Source of the DNA: SIG575 sp964507395
Lineage (GTDB): Bacteria > Bacillota > Clostridia > Oscillospirales > Acutalibacteraceae
NCBI GenBank assembly: GCA_964507395.1
Contig: CAZDQE010000051.1
Location: 1 to 17,056 of the forward strand
Direction of reading: 5' to 3'
Length of the DNA: 17,056 nt
This document shows, piece by piece, positions 1-6,907 of this stretch (position 1 is its first letter; every line of letters begins with the position of its first letter). Under the pieces are notes generated by a model that worked only from the letters and a program-made list of their open reading frames with translations, did not search any database and was not told the origin of the DNA. The position numbers and the translations under genes were made by a program.

Positions 1-60
1 GCTATGGAAAAAGTTATCAACAATGTGAACAATAATCACATAATTGATGTTAATAGTTAA
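1..60 (+). CDS. 3' end of an unidentified protein gene (partial)
   Basis: The first 60 bases read in frame 1 as 19 codons followed by TAA at 58-60. The other two plus-strand frames are closed by stops within this stretch. The visible tail is Asn-rich and hydrophilic (ending DVNS) and shows no recognisable domain, so no function can be given. The intrinsic terminator that starts ten bases after the stop supports a real gene end. It converges on the minus-strand PAP2 gene. The alternative is non-coding sequence with a chance open frame. Confidence 0.45.
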   Translation, partial: AMEKVINNVNNNHIIDVNS

Positions 61-69
61 AATTTCAGA

Positions 70-118
70 GGCTGTATCAATAACATCTGCTTACGATGTT
101 TTGATACAGCCCCCTTTT
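70..118. terminator. Intrinsic terminator between convergent genes
   Basis: The arm GGCTGTATCAA plus AACATC (70-87) pairs with GATGTT plus TTGATACAGCC (95-111), with one bulged T and a 7-base loop. CCCTTTT follows on the + strand. On the minus strand the stem is followed by TCTGAAATTTT, so it may also serve the PAP2 gene that ends at 128. About 17 base pairs make it very stable. Confidence 0.8.
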
Positions 119-127
119 CACATAATT

Positions 128-781
128 TTAGTTTGCTTTTTTCTTTTTCTTGAATAAATCAAGTTCAAAAAACTTTTTAAATAACTTTACATTACTGTTG
201 TAAATGGCATTTACAATAAAGTAAGAAATCAGTCCTGCAATGAATCCGATAACCAGACCGCCGAGAACGTCTGAAGGATAATGAACACAAAGATAAATTC
301 TTGTAATGCCCATTACGACCGCAAAAATGAATGCTGTCCAGCTGACTTTTTTGTTTGTTGTGAAGAACAGACCTGTCATCGCAGCCATTGCTGATGTGGT
401 GTGTCCTGACGGGAAAGAGAATTCACTTTCGATATGTGAGCCTGCATCAACCCACCACTGATGGAAAATATGAGCTTCGTCAACATAGGGTCTCGGACGT
501 GCAATAATAGGTTTGATCGAAATGTTTGTGAAAAGTGCACCTACAATAATTGCACCGAGCATTGCTGCGCCGACTTTTCTCGTCTTCTTGAAAACTATAA
601 GTACAAGCGAAAGGAGAATGAGGAATATTCCGTCATCACCTAATTTTGTTATAGCTGTGAGAAGAAAATCAAAAAATCCGCCCATTGGTCCGACATTAAG
701 ATTGTGGAAGAATTCCATAATAGCGTAGTCAAAGCTTGCAAAGGTTTCATTAATCCATTGCGCCGCTGCAGAAATTTCCAT
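128..781 (-). CDS. PAP2-family membrane phosphatase (undecaprenyl-pyrophosphate or phosphatidylglycerophosphate phosphatase type)
   Basis: This 217-residue integral membrane protein has the three PAP2 phosphatase motifs in order: K90-(x6)-R97-P98, P124-S-G-H127, and R161-(x5)-H167-(x3)-D171. H127 and H167 would be the catalytic histidines on the outer membrane face. Hydrophobic segments lie at about 36-64, 72-88, 127-140, 148-165 and 172-193, and the C-terminus ends in a Lys-rich tail. Bacterial relatives (BcrC and PgpB types) release phosphate from undecaprenyl pyrophosphate or phosphatidylglycerol phosphate. The substrate cannot be decided from sequence. GGAGG lies about 8 bases before the ATG, and a good promoter is at 813-840. 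It is a single-gene unit, separated from the upstream PRPP synthetase gene by a terminator. Confidence 0.9.
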   Translation of the reverse strand: MEISAAAQWINETFASFDYAIMEFFHNLNVGPMGGFFDFLLTAITKLGDDGIFLILLSLVLIVFKKTRKVGAAMLGAIIVGALFTNISIKPIIARPRPYVDEAHIFHQWWVDAGSHIESEFSFPSGHTTSAMAAMTGLFFTTNKKVSWTAFIFAVVMGITRIYLCVHYPSDVLGGLVIGFIAGLISYFIVNAIYNSNVKLFKKFFELDLFKKKKKAN

Positions 782-812
782 TGATATTACCTCCTTTTTT
801 TATTTTTATACT

Positions 813-840
813 ATTATAGCACATTATAGAAATATTTCAA
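813..840 (-). promoter_or_regulatory. Promoter of the PAP2 gene
   Basis: On the minus strand TTGAAA (835-840) is separated by 16 bases from a perfect TATAAT (813-818). It lies about 30 bases upstream of the PAP2 start codon and downstream of the preceding gene's terminator. Confidence 0.7.
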
Positions 841-846
841 GAAATA

Positions 847-885
847 TAAAAAAATAACCTGATTTCTTTGAAAAAACCAGGTTAT
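847..885 (-). terminator. Intrinsic terminator of the PRPP synthetase gene
   Basis: ATAACCTG (854-861) pairs with CAGGTTAT (878-885). The inner TTT/AAA bases extend the stem. Read on the minus strand, the stem runs into seven T residues and then ATATTT. It starts ten bases after the PRPP synthetase stop codon. Confidence 0.88.
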
Positions 886-895
886 CTAAACATAT

Positions 896-2092
896 TTATT
901 TGCTTGAATGGTCAGGCACATTAAAGCCCTTAGAAGTAAGTAACTTGTAAATTCTGTCTGCAGGATTAAGAAGCTTACTTACTGAAAGGTCGTGGTTAAG
1001 TGTGTCAATAATATATGAAATGTATTTTGAAAGGTCAACCTCGCAGTACCATTCTCTTTCAAGAAGTTCCGGTGTTCTGTAGATAAGGTTTGTGGTGAAC
1101 ACCTTGTCAATCATGCCTTCTGCATACGCTTTGTCAAATGCTTCAAGACCTTCACAGAAGAGACCAAAGCTTGTACATACAAAGATTCTCTTTGCTTTGA
1201 GAGCTTTAAGTTTTCTGCCTACTTCAATCATTGACTCGCCTGAAGAAATCATGTCATCAACAATGATAACATCTTTGCCCTCAACATTGTCACCGAGGAA
1301 TTCGTGAGCAACAATGGGATTTCTGCCGTTTACGACTACAGAATAATCTCTTCTCTTGTAGAACATACCGAGTTCAACGCCAAGAACTGTTGAATAGTAG
1401 ATACATCTGCCCATACCGCCTTCGTCGGGAGAGATAATCATAAGATGGTCTTTATCAAAGTTAATATCAGGAACATTTTTAACGATTGCTTTGATCATCT
1501 GATATGTGGGCTGGACATTCTCGAATCCGTTAAGAGGAATTGCATTCTGAACTCTTGGGTCGTGAGCATCGAATGTAATAATATTATCAACGCCCATGTA
1601 GTTACAAAGCTCTTGTAATGCGTTTGCACAGTCAAGAGATTCTCTTGAGGAACGCTTATGCTGTCTTCCTTCATAAAGCATGGGCATAATTACAGTAATT
1701 CTTCTTGCTTTACCTGCAATAGCACTGATTGCTCTTTTAAGGTTTGCATAGTGTTCATCAGGGCTCATGTAATGAGTTTTATCATAAATTTTATAACTAA
1801 GACCGTGGTTGAACATATCGCACACAATGAAAATATCAAAACCTCTTACAGTTTCACTGATCGTTGCCTTGCCTTCACCTGTACCGAAACGGGGGAAATG
1901 CATATTGAGCAGATATGACTCTCTCTGATATCCTGCAAAAGCGATTGTTGTTTTATGCTCGCTATCGCGTTCATGTCTCCACTGTACAAGGTATTTATCA
2001 ATTTTTGCTGCAAGTTCATCGCAACCCGGTAATGCAATGATACCAAGCTGACCTACAGGTATAGTTTCAAATTTTTCGTTTGAATTCGGCAT
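896..2092 (-). CDS. prs: Ribose-phosphate pyrophosphokinase, extended clostridial type
   Basis: This enzyme makes PRPP from ribose 5-phosphate and ATP, the precursor for nucleotide, His and Trp synthesis. The 398-residue product is longer than the usual roughly 315, mainly through an N-terminal insertion (about residues 1-55) and a C-terminal helical tail. Family landmarks are visible: GRQHKRSSRES at 142-152 in place of the usual RQDRK segment, the FDAHDP metal site at 174-179, SPDEGGMGR at 221-229, the catalytic KRR at 246-248, and the PRPP-binding loop DDMISSGES at 279-287. The departures at RQDRK and DLHA put it in a divergent branch of the family. The start is set by GGAGGAAG 9 bases upstream of the ATG. 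It has its own terminator. PRPP feeds the pyrimidine pathway that begins with the carAB product, but the two loci are not co-transcribed. Confidence 0.93.
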   Translation of the reverse strand: MPNSNEKFETIPVGQLGIIALPGCDELAAKIDKYLVQWRHERDSEHKTTIAFAGYQRESYLLNMHFPRFGTGEGKATISETVRGFDIFIVCDMFNHGLSYKIYDKTHYMSPDEHYANLKRAISAIAGKARRITVIMPMLYEGRQHKRSSRESLDCANALQELCNYMGVDNIITFDAHDPRVQNAIPLNGFENVQPTYQMIKAIVKNVPDINFDKDHLMIISPDEGGMGRCIYYSTVLGVELGMFYKRRDYSVVVNGRNPIVAHEFLGDNVEGKDVIIVDDMISSGESMIEVGRKLKALKAKRIFVCTSFGLFCEGLEAFDKAYAEGMIDKVFTTNLIYRTPELLEREWYCEVDLSKYISYIIDTLNHDLSVSKLLNPADRIYKLLTSKGFNVPDHSSK

Positions 2093-2195
2093 TTTTTATC
2101 TTCCTCCACATTATTTAGTCGAATCTTACACAAACTCGTATATATATTGTACTATTCTTTTCGCATTTTGAAAAGGGGTAAAACAAAATTCGTTG

Positions 2196-2251
2196 AAAAA
2201 AATAATAAAAAAAAACAGTCAACTTTTGTAGTTTCTTACAAAAGTTGACTG
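2196..2251 (-). terminator. Intrinsic terminator of the CDF transporter gene
   Basis: A perfect 15-base inverted repeat, CAGTCAACTTTTGTA (2216-2230) and its complement (2237-2251), has a 6-base loop. On the minus strand it is followed by nine T residues, ATTA and seven more T residues. It sits just past the CDF stop codon. Confidence 0.93.
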
Positions 2252-2257
2252 AATACG

Positions 2258-3433
2258 TTAAGATATACCTGAATAATCTCTGTCAACAGTAATAACACAA
2301 TTATAGTGCGGATGGTTTTCTTTTACTTTGTCTGAGATGGTTCTGACAACATCTTCTTTGTTCATCTTAACCTCGTACGGGATTACAACATCGAAAATCA
2401 GATTCGTGTGTGTCGGACCGCTTACCATGCGAAAATCGTGGATTGAAAGCTTTTGATTAATCGAGCTTATTATTTCTGTCAGCAAGGCTTTGTTTTCTTT
2501 AACAAATTCATTGTTTGTCTCAACGGGGTCACAGTGAGCAACAAGCTCAATACCGAAATTTTTCTTGATTTCAAGCTCAATATTGTCCATGATTTCATGC
2601 GTTAACAATACATCTTCATCAGAAGGAACTTCCACGTGGACACTGCCAAAGGTCTTCACGGAACCGTAGTTGTGTATGATGAGGTCGTGAATACCGACAA
2701 CCTTATCAAAAGAAAGAATTGTTTCTGCGAGTTTTTCTACAAGTTCTTTGTCAGGCGCTTCGCCGAGAAGCGGATTGAGTGTATCTTTTATGATATTGAT
2801 TCCGGCAATAATGATAATTACTGCAACGATTGCACCGAGTATACCGTCGATATTAAGACCTGCAAAACGTGCAAGAAGCATTGAAACTATTGTTACAAGT
2901 GTTGCTCCGCTGTCACTTAAGCAATCGGTAAAAACAGCAGTCATTGCAGATGAATTTATCGCTTTGCCTAATTTCCTGTTAAAAAGTCCCAACCACAGTT
3001 TGCCTGCAATGGAAAGTGAAAGAACGACAATTGCCCATGTGCTGTAAACAATTTCTGATGGATTAATGATTCTTTCAAAAGATGATTTCATCAGTTCAAC
3101 GCCGAAAATTAATACTATGAATGCGACGATCAGCCCTGATATATATTCAATTCTTCCGTGCCCAAAGGGGTGTGAGGTATCAGCAGGTTTGTTTGCCATT
3201 TTAAACCCTATCAGCGTTATGATTGATGAGCCTGCATCTGAAAAGTTGTTGACAGCATCGGCAGTGATTGAAATACTTCCTGAAAATGTGCCTATTATCA
3301 ATTTAGCGCACGCAAGAATAATATTAGTCACGATTCCGACTGCTCCGCCTAATACACCGTATTTTTCGCGGACAGTATTGTCTGAAGTGTTTTTGTAATC
3401 TTTGATAAAAAGCTTTAAAAGAAGCGCGGTCAT
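2258..3433 (-). CDS. Cation diffusion facilitator (CDF) metal exporter with two C-terminal domains
   Basis: This is a 391-residue proton-coupled divalent metal exporter of the inner membrane. About six transmembrane helices occupy residues 28-225. The family motif TADAVNNFSDAGSS lies in helix 2 (57-70) and HPFGHGRIEY at 88-97. The transport site reads N62xxxD66 in helix 2 and D170xxxD174 in helix 5. This Asn-Asp-Asp-Asp set is typical of manganese-type CDFs such as MntE, whereas zinc CDFs have His or Asp, Asp, His, Asp, so Mn2+ (or Fe2+) export is inferred. Two ferredoxin-like cytoplasmic domains follow in tandem (about 240-305 and 326-387); most CDFs have one. AGGGTG lies 5 bases before the ATG. 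A near-consensus promoter precedes it. Confidence 0.9.
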   Translation of the reverse strand: MTALLLKLFIKDYKNTSDNTVREKYGVLGGAVGIVTNIILACAKLIIGTFSGSISITADAVNNFSDAGSSIITLIGFKMANKPADTSHPFGHGRIEYISGLIVAFIVLIFGVELMKSSFERIINPSEIVYSTWAIVVLSLSIAGKLWLGLFNRKLGKAINSSAMTAVFTDCLSDSGATLVTIVSMLLARFAGLNIDGILGAIVAVIIIIAGINIIKDTLNPLLGEAPDKELVEKLAETILSFDKVVGIHDLIIHNYGSVKTFGSVHVEVPSDEDVLLTHEIMDNIELEIKKNFGIELVAHCDPVETNNEFVKENKALLTEIISSINQKLSIHDFRMVSGPTHTNLIFDVVIPYEVKMNKEDVVRTISDKVKENHPHYNCVITVDRDYSGIS

Positions 3434-3460
3434 ATAATCACCCTGAAAAATATTTGTTAA

Positions 3461-3489
3461 ATTTTACCACTAAATCCGTATCAAGTCAA
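3461..3489 (-). promoter_or_regulatory. Promoter of the CDF transporter gene
   Basis: On the minus strand TTGACT (3484-3489) is separated by 17 bases from TAAAAT (3461-3466), about 28 bases before the CDF start codon. It lies back to back with the promoter of the ABC-F operon. Confidence 0.82.
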
Positions 3490-3511
3490 CTTTTTTGAGT
3501 GTTTAGTTATG

Positions 3512-3541
3512 TTGACACGGTCATTGTTTTTATAGTAAAAT
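3512..3541 (+). promoter_or_regulatory. Promoter of the ABC-F / HAD / S4 operon
   Basis: A perfect TTGACA (3512-3517) is followed after 18 bases by TAAAAT (3536-3541), 32 bases before the chosen ABC-F start. Because the promoter overlaps the in-frame ATG at 3499, that upstream ATG cannot be the translation start. Confidence 0.8.
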
Positions 3542-3573
3542 ATTATTCAGAAAAATTGGTTAGGAGAATTTTA

Positions 3574-5169
3574 ATGTTAAGTACATCAAATATTGGTTTA
3601 CAATACGGAGGAAGGACACTTTTTGAGCATGTGTCTTTGAACTTTTCACAAGGCAACTGTTATGGAATTATTGGTGCAAACGGTGCCGGTAAATCAACCT
3701 TCCTGAGAATTCTTTCGGGAGAAATTGAACCCAATAAGGGTGAAGTAATCATTACTCCGGGTGAGAGAATGTCTGTTCTTAAACAGGACCACTTTGAATT
3801 TGACGAATGTGATGTTATAAGAACAGTTCTTCTCGGCAACAAAAAGCTTTGTGAGATAATTGATGCAAAGGAAGAGCTGTATTCCAAGGAAGATTTTACA
3901 GAAGAAGACGGAATAAGAATAAGTGAGCTTGAAGAAGAGTTTGCTGAAATGGATGGCTGGAGTGCTGAAAGCGATGCAGAAATTCTTCTTAACGGTCTCG
4001 GCGTAACAAATGAATATCATTATATGAAAATGGCTGAGCTTGACAATGACATAAAGGTCAAGGTTCTTTTGGCACAAGCACTTTTCGGAAATCCGGACAT
4101 TCTTCTTATGGACGAGCCTACAAACCATCTTGATATCGATGCTATTCGCTGGCTTGAGGATTTCCTTATGGAGCTTGAAAGTGTCGTTATTGTTGTCAGC
4201 CATGACAGACATTTCCTCAATAAAATTTGTACACATACTGTTGATGTTGATTACGGAAAAATCACGATGTATGTGGGTAACTATGATTTCTGGTATGACT
4301 ATACACAGCTTGCACAGCGTCAGATGCGCGAGCAGAACAAGAAAACTGAAGCTAAGATGAAGGAGTTACAGGAATTTGTTGCACGATTCAGTGCAAATGC
4401 TTCCAAGTCGAAGCAGGCAACAAGCCGTAAAAAGCTTCTTGAAAATCTTGTGCTTGAAGAAATACCTGTTTCATCAAGACGTTTTCCGTATGTTGCGTTC
4501 AAGCCTGACAGAGATATTGGCAATGAGGTTCTGACAGTTACAAATCTTTCTAAAACTGTCGGAGACAGAAAAGTACTTGATAATATCAGTTTTACAATCA
4601 CACCTAATGAAAAGGTAGCTTTCATAGGGACTGATGCGGTTGCTAAAACAACTCTGTTCAAGATTCTGGCAGGCGAAGAAGAGCCCGATGAGGGAACATT
4701 TAAGTGGGGTGTTACTACATCTCAGTCCTATTTTCCGAGTGACAACTCAAAGTATTTTGACGGTTGCGAGGACAATCTCCTTGACTGGATAAGACGTTAT
4801 TCAGATCTTGTTTTTGAAACCGATGTCAGAGGCTGGCTCGGCAGAATGATGTTCTCGGGCGAAGAAGCTACAAAGAAAGCAAGCGTTCTTTCAGGCGGTG
4901 AAAGAGTACGTTGTATGCTCTGTAAAATGATGCTTTCGGGTGCTAATGTTCTGATTCTTGATGAACCAACAAACCACCTTGACCTTGAATCAATTGCTGC
5001 ACTGAATGACGGTCTTGCAAAATTTACAGGTGCTCTTCTTTTTACTTCGCACGACCATCAGCTGGTTCAGACTGTTGCTGACAGGATAATTAAAATAGAC
5101 GAGGATGGCTTCTATGATAAGAAGCAGACATACGATGAATACCTTGAAGAAAAGGAAAACGCACAGTAA
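3574..5169 (+). CDS. ABC-F family ATPase, YbiT-like (ribosome-associated)
   Basis: This is a 531-residue soluble protein with two ATP-binding cassettes and no membrane segment, as in ABC-F translation factors that bind the ribosomal E site. Cassette 1 has Walker A GANGAGKST (34-42) and Walker B DILLMDEPTNHLD (175-187). Its signature is the degenerate MAELDNDIKVK form typical of the YbiT branch. A charged linker (about 245-305) follows, the region that contacts P-site tRNA in this family. Cassette 2 has LSGGE (439-443) and Walker B VLILDEPTNHLD (459-470), but its Walker A is GTDAVAKT (352-359), lacking two P-loop glycines. The ATG at 3574 was chosen because TAGGAGAA precedes it by 6 bases; an in-frame ATG 75 bases upstream overlaps the promoter. 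It is the first gene of a three-gene operon. No resistance role can be inferred. Confidence 0.9.
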   Translation: MLSTSNIGLQYGGRTLFEHVSLNFSQGNCYGIIGANGAGKSTFLRILSGEIEPNKGEVIITPGERMSVLKQDHFEFDECDVIRTVLLGNKKLCEIIDAKEELYSKEDFTEEDGIRISELEEEFAEMDGWSAESDAEILLNGLGVTNEYHYMKMAELDNDIKVKVLLAQALFGNPDILLMDEPTNHLDIDAIRWLEDFLMELESVVIVVSHDRHFLNKICTHTVDVDYGKITMYVGNYDFWYDYTQLAQRQMREQNKKTEAKMKELQEFVARFSANASKSKQATSRKKLLENLVLEEIPVSSRRFPYVAFKPDRDIGNEVLTVTNLSKTVGDRKVLDNISFTITPNEKVAFIGTDAVAKTTLFKILAGEEEPDEGTFKWGVTTSQSYFPSDNSKYFDGCEDNLLDWIRRYSDLVFETDVRGWLGRMMFSGEEATKKASVLSGGERVRCMLCKMMLSGANVLILDEPTNHLDLESIAALNDGLAKFTGALLFTSHDHQLVQTVADRIIKIDEDGFYDKKQTYDEYLEEKENAQ

Positions 5170-5180
5170 GAGGTGTTTTT

Positions 5181-5843
5181 ATGATTGAAGCTGTTGTTTT
5201 CGATATGGACGGTCTGATGTTTGATACAGAAAAAATCGGTATCAGAACATGGAAGACCCTTGCTGAAGAGTTAGGATACCCAAAGCTTGACGGCTTGATT
5301 TATTCCTGTTTCGGAACGAACCATAATTTTAAAAGAAAATATTTTGCTGAGGTTCTTGGCAAGGATTTTCCTTATGATGAGTTTTGCAAAAGAGAAGTTG
5401 AAGTTACAGGCAAAACGCTTGAAGAAGAGGGTGTACCGCATAAAGAAGGACTTGTTGAACTTCTCGGATTTTTAAAGAAAAGCAGTATTAAATGTGCAGT
5501 TGCGACCTCAACTCCTCAGTATCCTGCGGTTGAACATATAAAAAAAGCAGGTGTATTTGATTTCTTTGACGCAATCATCACAGGGGATATGACTGAAAAA
5601 GGCAAACCTTATCCCGATATTTATCTTATGGCTTGCAGCGAGCTCGGTGTTGAGCCTGAGAAGGCGATGGGGCTTGAAGACAGCTATAACGGTGTCAGAG
5701 CTATCTGCGCTGCAGGTATGAAAGCTGTTATGATTCCCGATATGGTAGAGCCTGATGAAGAAATGGAAAGCAAGTGCTTTGCAATAAAGAAATCGCTTCT
5801 TGATGTAATTGATTTGATTGAGGAAATCAACAGCGAAAAATAA
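5181..5843 (+). CDS. HAD-superfamily sugar-phosphate phosphatase / phosphomutase-like hydrolase
   Basis: The 220-residue product has all four HAD motifs: the nucleophile and acid-base pair in VVFDMDG (D8, D10), T109-S110 after a hydrophobic strand, K142 in GKPYPD, and E166-D167 in LEDSYNG. A four-helix cap lies between residues 15 and 85, as in subfamily I enzymes such as beta-phosphoglucomutase, YcjU/YniC and pseudouridine-5'-phosphatase. The substrate cannot be told from sequence. It starts 11 bases after the ABC-F stop with GAGGTG just behind that stop, so the two genes are almost certainly co-transcribed. Confidence 0.88.
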   Translation: MIEAVVFDMDGLMFDTEKIGIRTWKTLAEELGYPKLDGLIYSCFGTNHNFKRKYFAEVLGKDFPYDEFCKREVEVTGKTLEEEGVPHKEGLVELLGFLKKSSIKCAVATSTPQYPAVEHIKKAGVFDFFDAIITGDMTEKGKPYPDIYLMACSELGVEPEKAMGLEDSYNGVRAICAAGMKAVMIPDMVEPDEEMESKCFAIKKSLLDVIDLIEEINSEK

Positions 5844-5863
5844 TTTTATTTACGGAGGAAAAG

Positions 5864-6649
5864 ATGAACGAGGACAGCGTTTTATTATCATATGCGCACG
5901 ATAAAATGGTGAAGTGTATTGATGATTATGTTATCACGTCTACATCTTTTCTTGATGTCAGACAGCAAGCCTTATTGCTTGCCGAATTTTCACATTGTAA
6001 TGATGCTGACGTTATGCTTTACGGTGGCTTTGATTCTTCTGAAAGGGCCGTTATGGTGTTTGTTCCGAAATATCTTGAAATAGCTGATTTTGATTCGCTT
6101 GCAGAATATTTTTCGGAAAATCCTTCAGAAAATCCGCTGGCAATTATAAATCTGAAAAAAGACAGCTTTTCTGTTGTTTCACACCGCGATTATCTCGGCG
6201 CCTTGATGGGACTTGGAATAAATAGGGAAACAACAGGGGACATATTGCCAAATGACAGCGGTGCGAATCTGATAGTGCTCAAATCTGTCGCAAAGTATAT
6301 AACAGATGAACTGAAATCTGTAGGAAGGGCGACTGTTACCGCCAAAGAAACAGATTTCACAGGTCTTCATGTATCTTCTGATAATGTTGAAGAAAGAACT
6401 GTCAATGTGTCCTCAATGCGCCTTGATAACATAATTTCTGCATCCTTCAGGCTCTCACGCACCGAAAGCTCATCAGCTATTTCGTCAGGCAGTGTGTTTG
6501 TGAATTCATTGCAGGTTTTGAAATGTGATAAGAAGGTTAATGTAGGTGACAAAATTGTTTTCAGGACAAAGGGCAAGATTGTCCTGAAAGAAATTTCCGG
6601 TGTGTCGAAAAAAGGAAGAAATTTTATAAAAATCGATGTTTATGTTTAG
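5864..6649 (+). CDS. ylmH: YlmH-like S4-domain RNA-binding protein
   Basis: This 261-residue protein has the YlmH hallmark HRDYLGALMGLGINRETTGD (107-126) in the central domain and an S4 RNA-binding domain at about 185-245 (MRLDNIISASFRLSR, then the GSVFVN turn). In Bacillus, YlmH binds ribosomes and can act in rescue of stalled 50S-peptidyl-tRNA complexes; elsewhere it sits in the division cluster. Here it follows an ABC-F ATPase, so two ribosome-binding proteins share an operon, which fits a role in stalled or stressed ribosomes (inference). CGGAGGAAA lies 5 bases before the ATG, 20 bases after the HAD gene. No terminator is seen before the carAB promoter 8 bases downstream, so read-through into carAB is possible. 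Confidence 0.88.
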   Translation: MNEDSVLLSYAHDKMVKCIDDYVITSTSFLDVRQQALLLAEFSHCNDADVMLYGGFDSSERAVMVFVPKYLEIADFDSLAEYFSENPSENPLAIINLKKDSFSVVSHRDYLGALMGLGINRETTGDILPNDSGANLIVLKSVAKYITDELKSVGRATVTAKETDFTGLHVSSDNVEERTVNVSSMRLDNIISASFRLSRTESSSAISSGSVFVNSLQVLKCDKKVNVGDKIVFRTKGKIVLKEISGVSKKGRNFIKIDVYV

Positions 6650-6656
6650 TTTTCTA

Positions 6657-6686
6657 TTGACAATCGGGTGCTTTTTGGTATATAAT
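6657..6686 (+). promoter_or_regulatory. Promoter of the carAB operon
   Basis: A perfect TTGACA (6657-6662), 18-base spacer and perfect TATAAT (6681-6686) make this the best promoter in the window. Transcription should start near 6693, giving a leader RNA of about 265 bases before carA, far longer than elsewhere in the window. The promoter implies strong basal transcription, with control likely exerted in the leader. Confidence 0.9.
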
Positions 6687-6720
6687 AATACGATTTAAAT
6701 TATAAGAGTGGGTGTGCTGA

Positions 6721-6840
6721 ATGAAGCAATTATTTTCTTTTCTTGATCTCACAACTGAACAGTCAGAATCATTTTGCTTCGTTAACGAGTCAACGGCATT
6801 TTTATCTTTTGAATCATTGCAGTATCATTTCCTTAAATAG
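6721..6840 (+). CDS. Putative leader peptide of the carAB operon (39 residues)
   Basis: ATG at 6721 opens 39 codons ending at TAG 6838-6840. GGGTG lies 6 bases upstream as a ribosome binding site, and the predicted transcription start is about 28 bases upstream. The peptide (begins MKQLFSFLDL, ends QYHFLK) matches no family I know and has no signal peptide. It is rich in Phe (7), Ser (7) and Leu (6) and has no Arg. The early codons are very U-rich. The last base of the stop codon is the first base of the first of three overlapping hairpins, so a terminating ribosome would block that hairpin. This position suggests a regulatory leader, with translation mattering more than product. A functional small protein is the alternative. 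Confidence 0.6.
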   Translation: MKQLFSFLDLTTEQSESFCFVNESTAFLSFESLQYHFLK

Positions 6841-6907
6841 GCTATATTTTTTATAACGTTATAGCCAATAATTTTTGTAAAGTATTGGCTGATTTTTAAA
6901 ATCGGCC
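6840..6907 (+). promoter_or_regulatory. Candidate attenuator: three overlapping, mutually exclusive hairpins upstream of carA
   Basis: Hairpin 1 pairs GGCTATA (6840-6846) with TATAGCC (6860-6866). Hairpin 2 pairs AGCCAATA (6863-6870) with TATTGGCT (6883-6890), with an extra TTT/AAA inside, and is followed by GATTTTTA, so it resembles a terminator. Hairpin 3 pairs GGCTGATTTT (6887-6896) with AAAATCGGCC (6898-6907; innermost pairs cannot close, one G-U) and is followed by ATTTATTATATTT. Hairpins 1 and 2 share 6863-6866; hairpins 2 and 3 share 6887-6890. Only alternating hairpins can coexist, the layout of leader-peptide attenuators. Which state terminates, and the signal, cannot be read from sequence. 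I saw no PyrR-binding consensus. Confidence 0.6.

Noticed and set aside
3499..3573. Upstream in-frame ATG for the ABC-F gene, adding 25 residues
   Set aside because: It overlaps the -35 and -10 boxes at 3512-3541 and has no ribosome binding site. The ATG at 3574 has TAGGAGAA and starts like other ABC-F proteins.
3694..4236. Minus-strand open frame of 180 codons inside the ABC-F gene
   Set aside because: It is an antisense shadow of conserved ABC-F codons. The same applies to antisense frames at 8173-8757 and 9802-10344 within carB.
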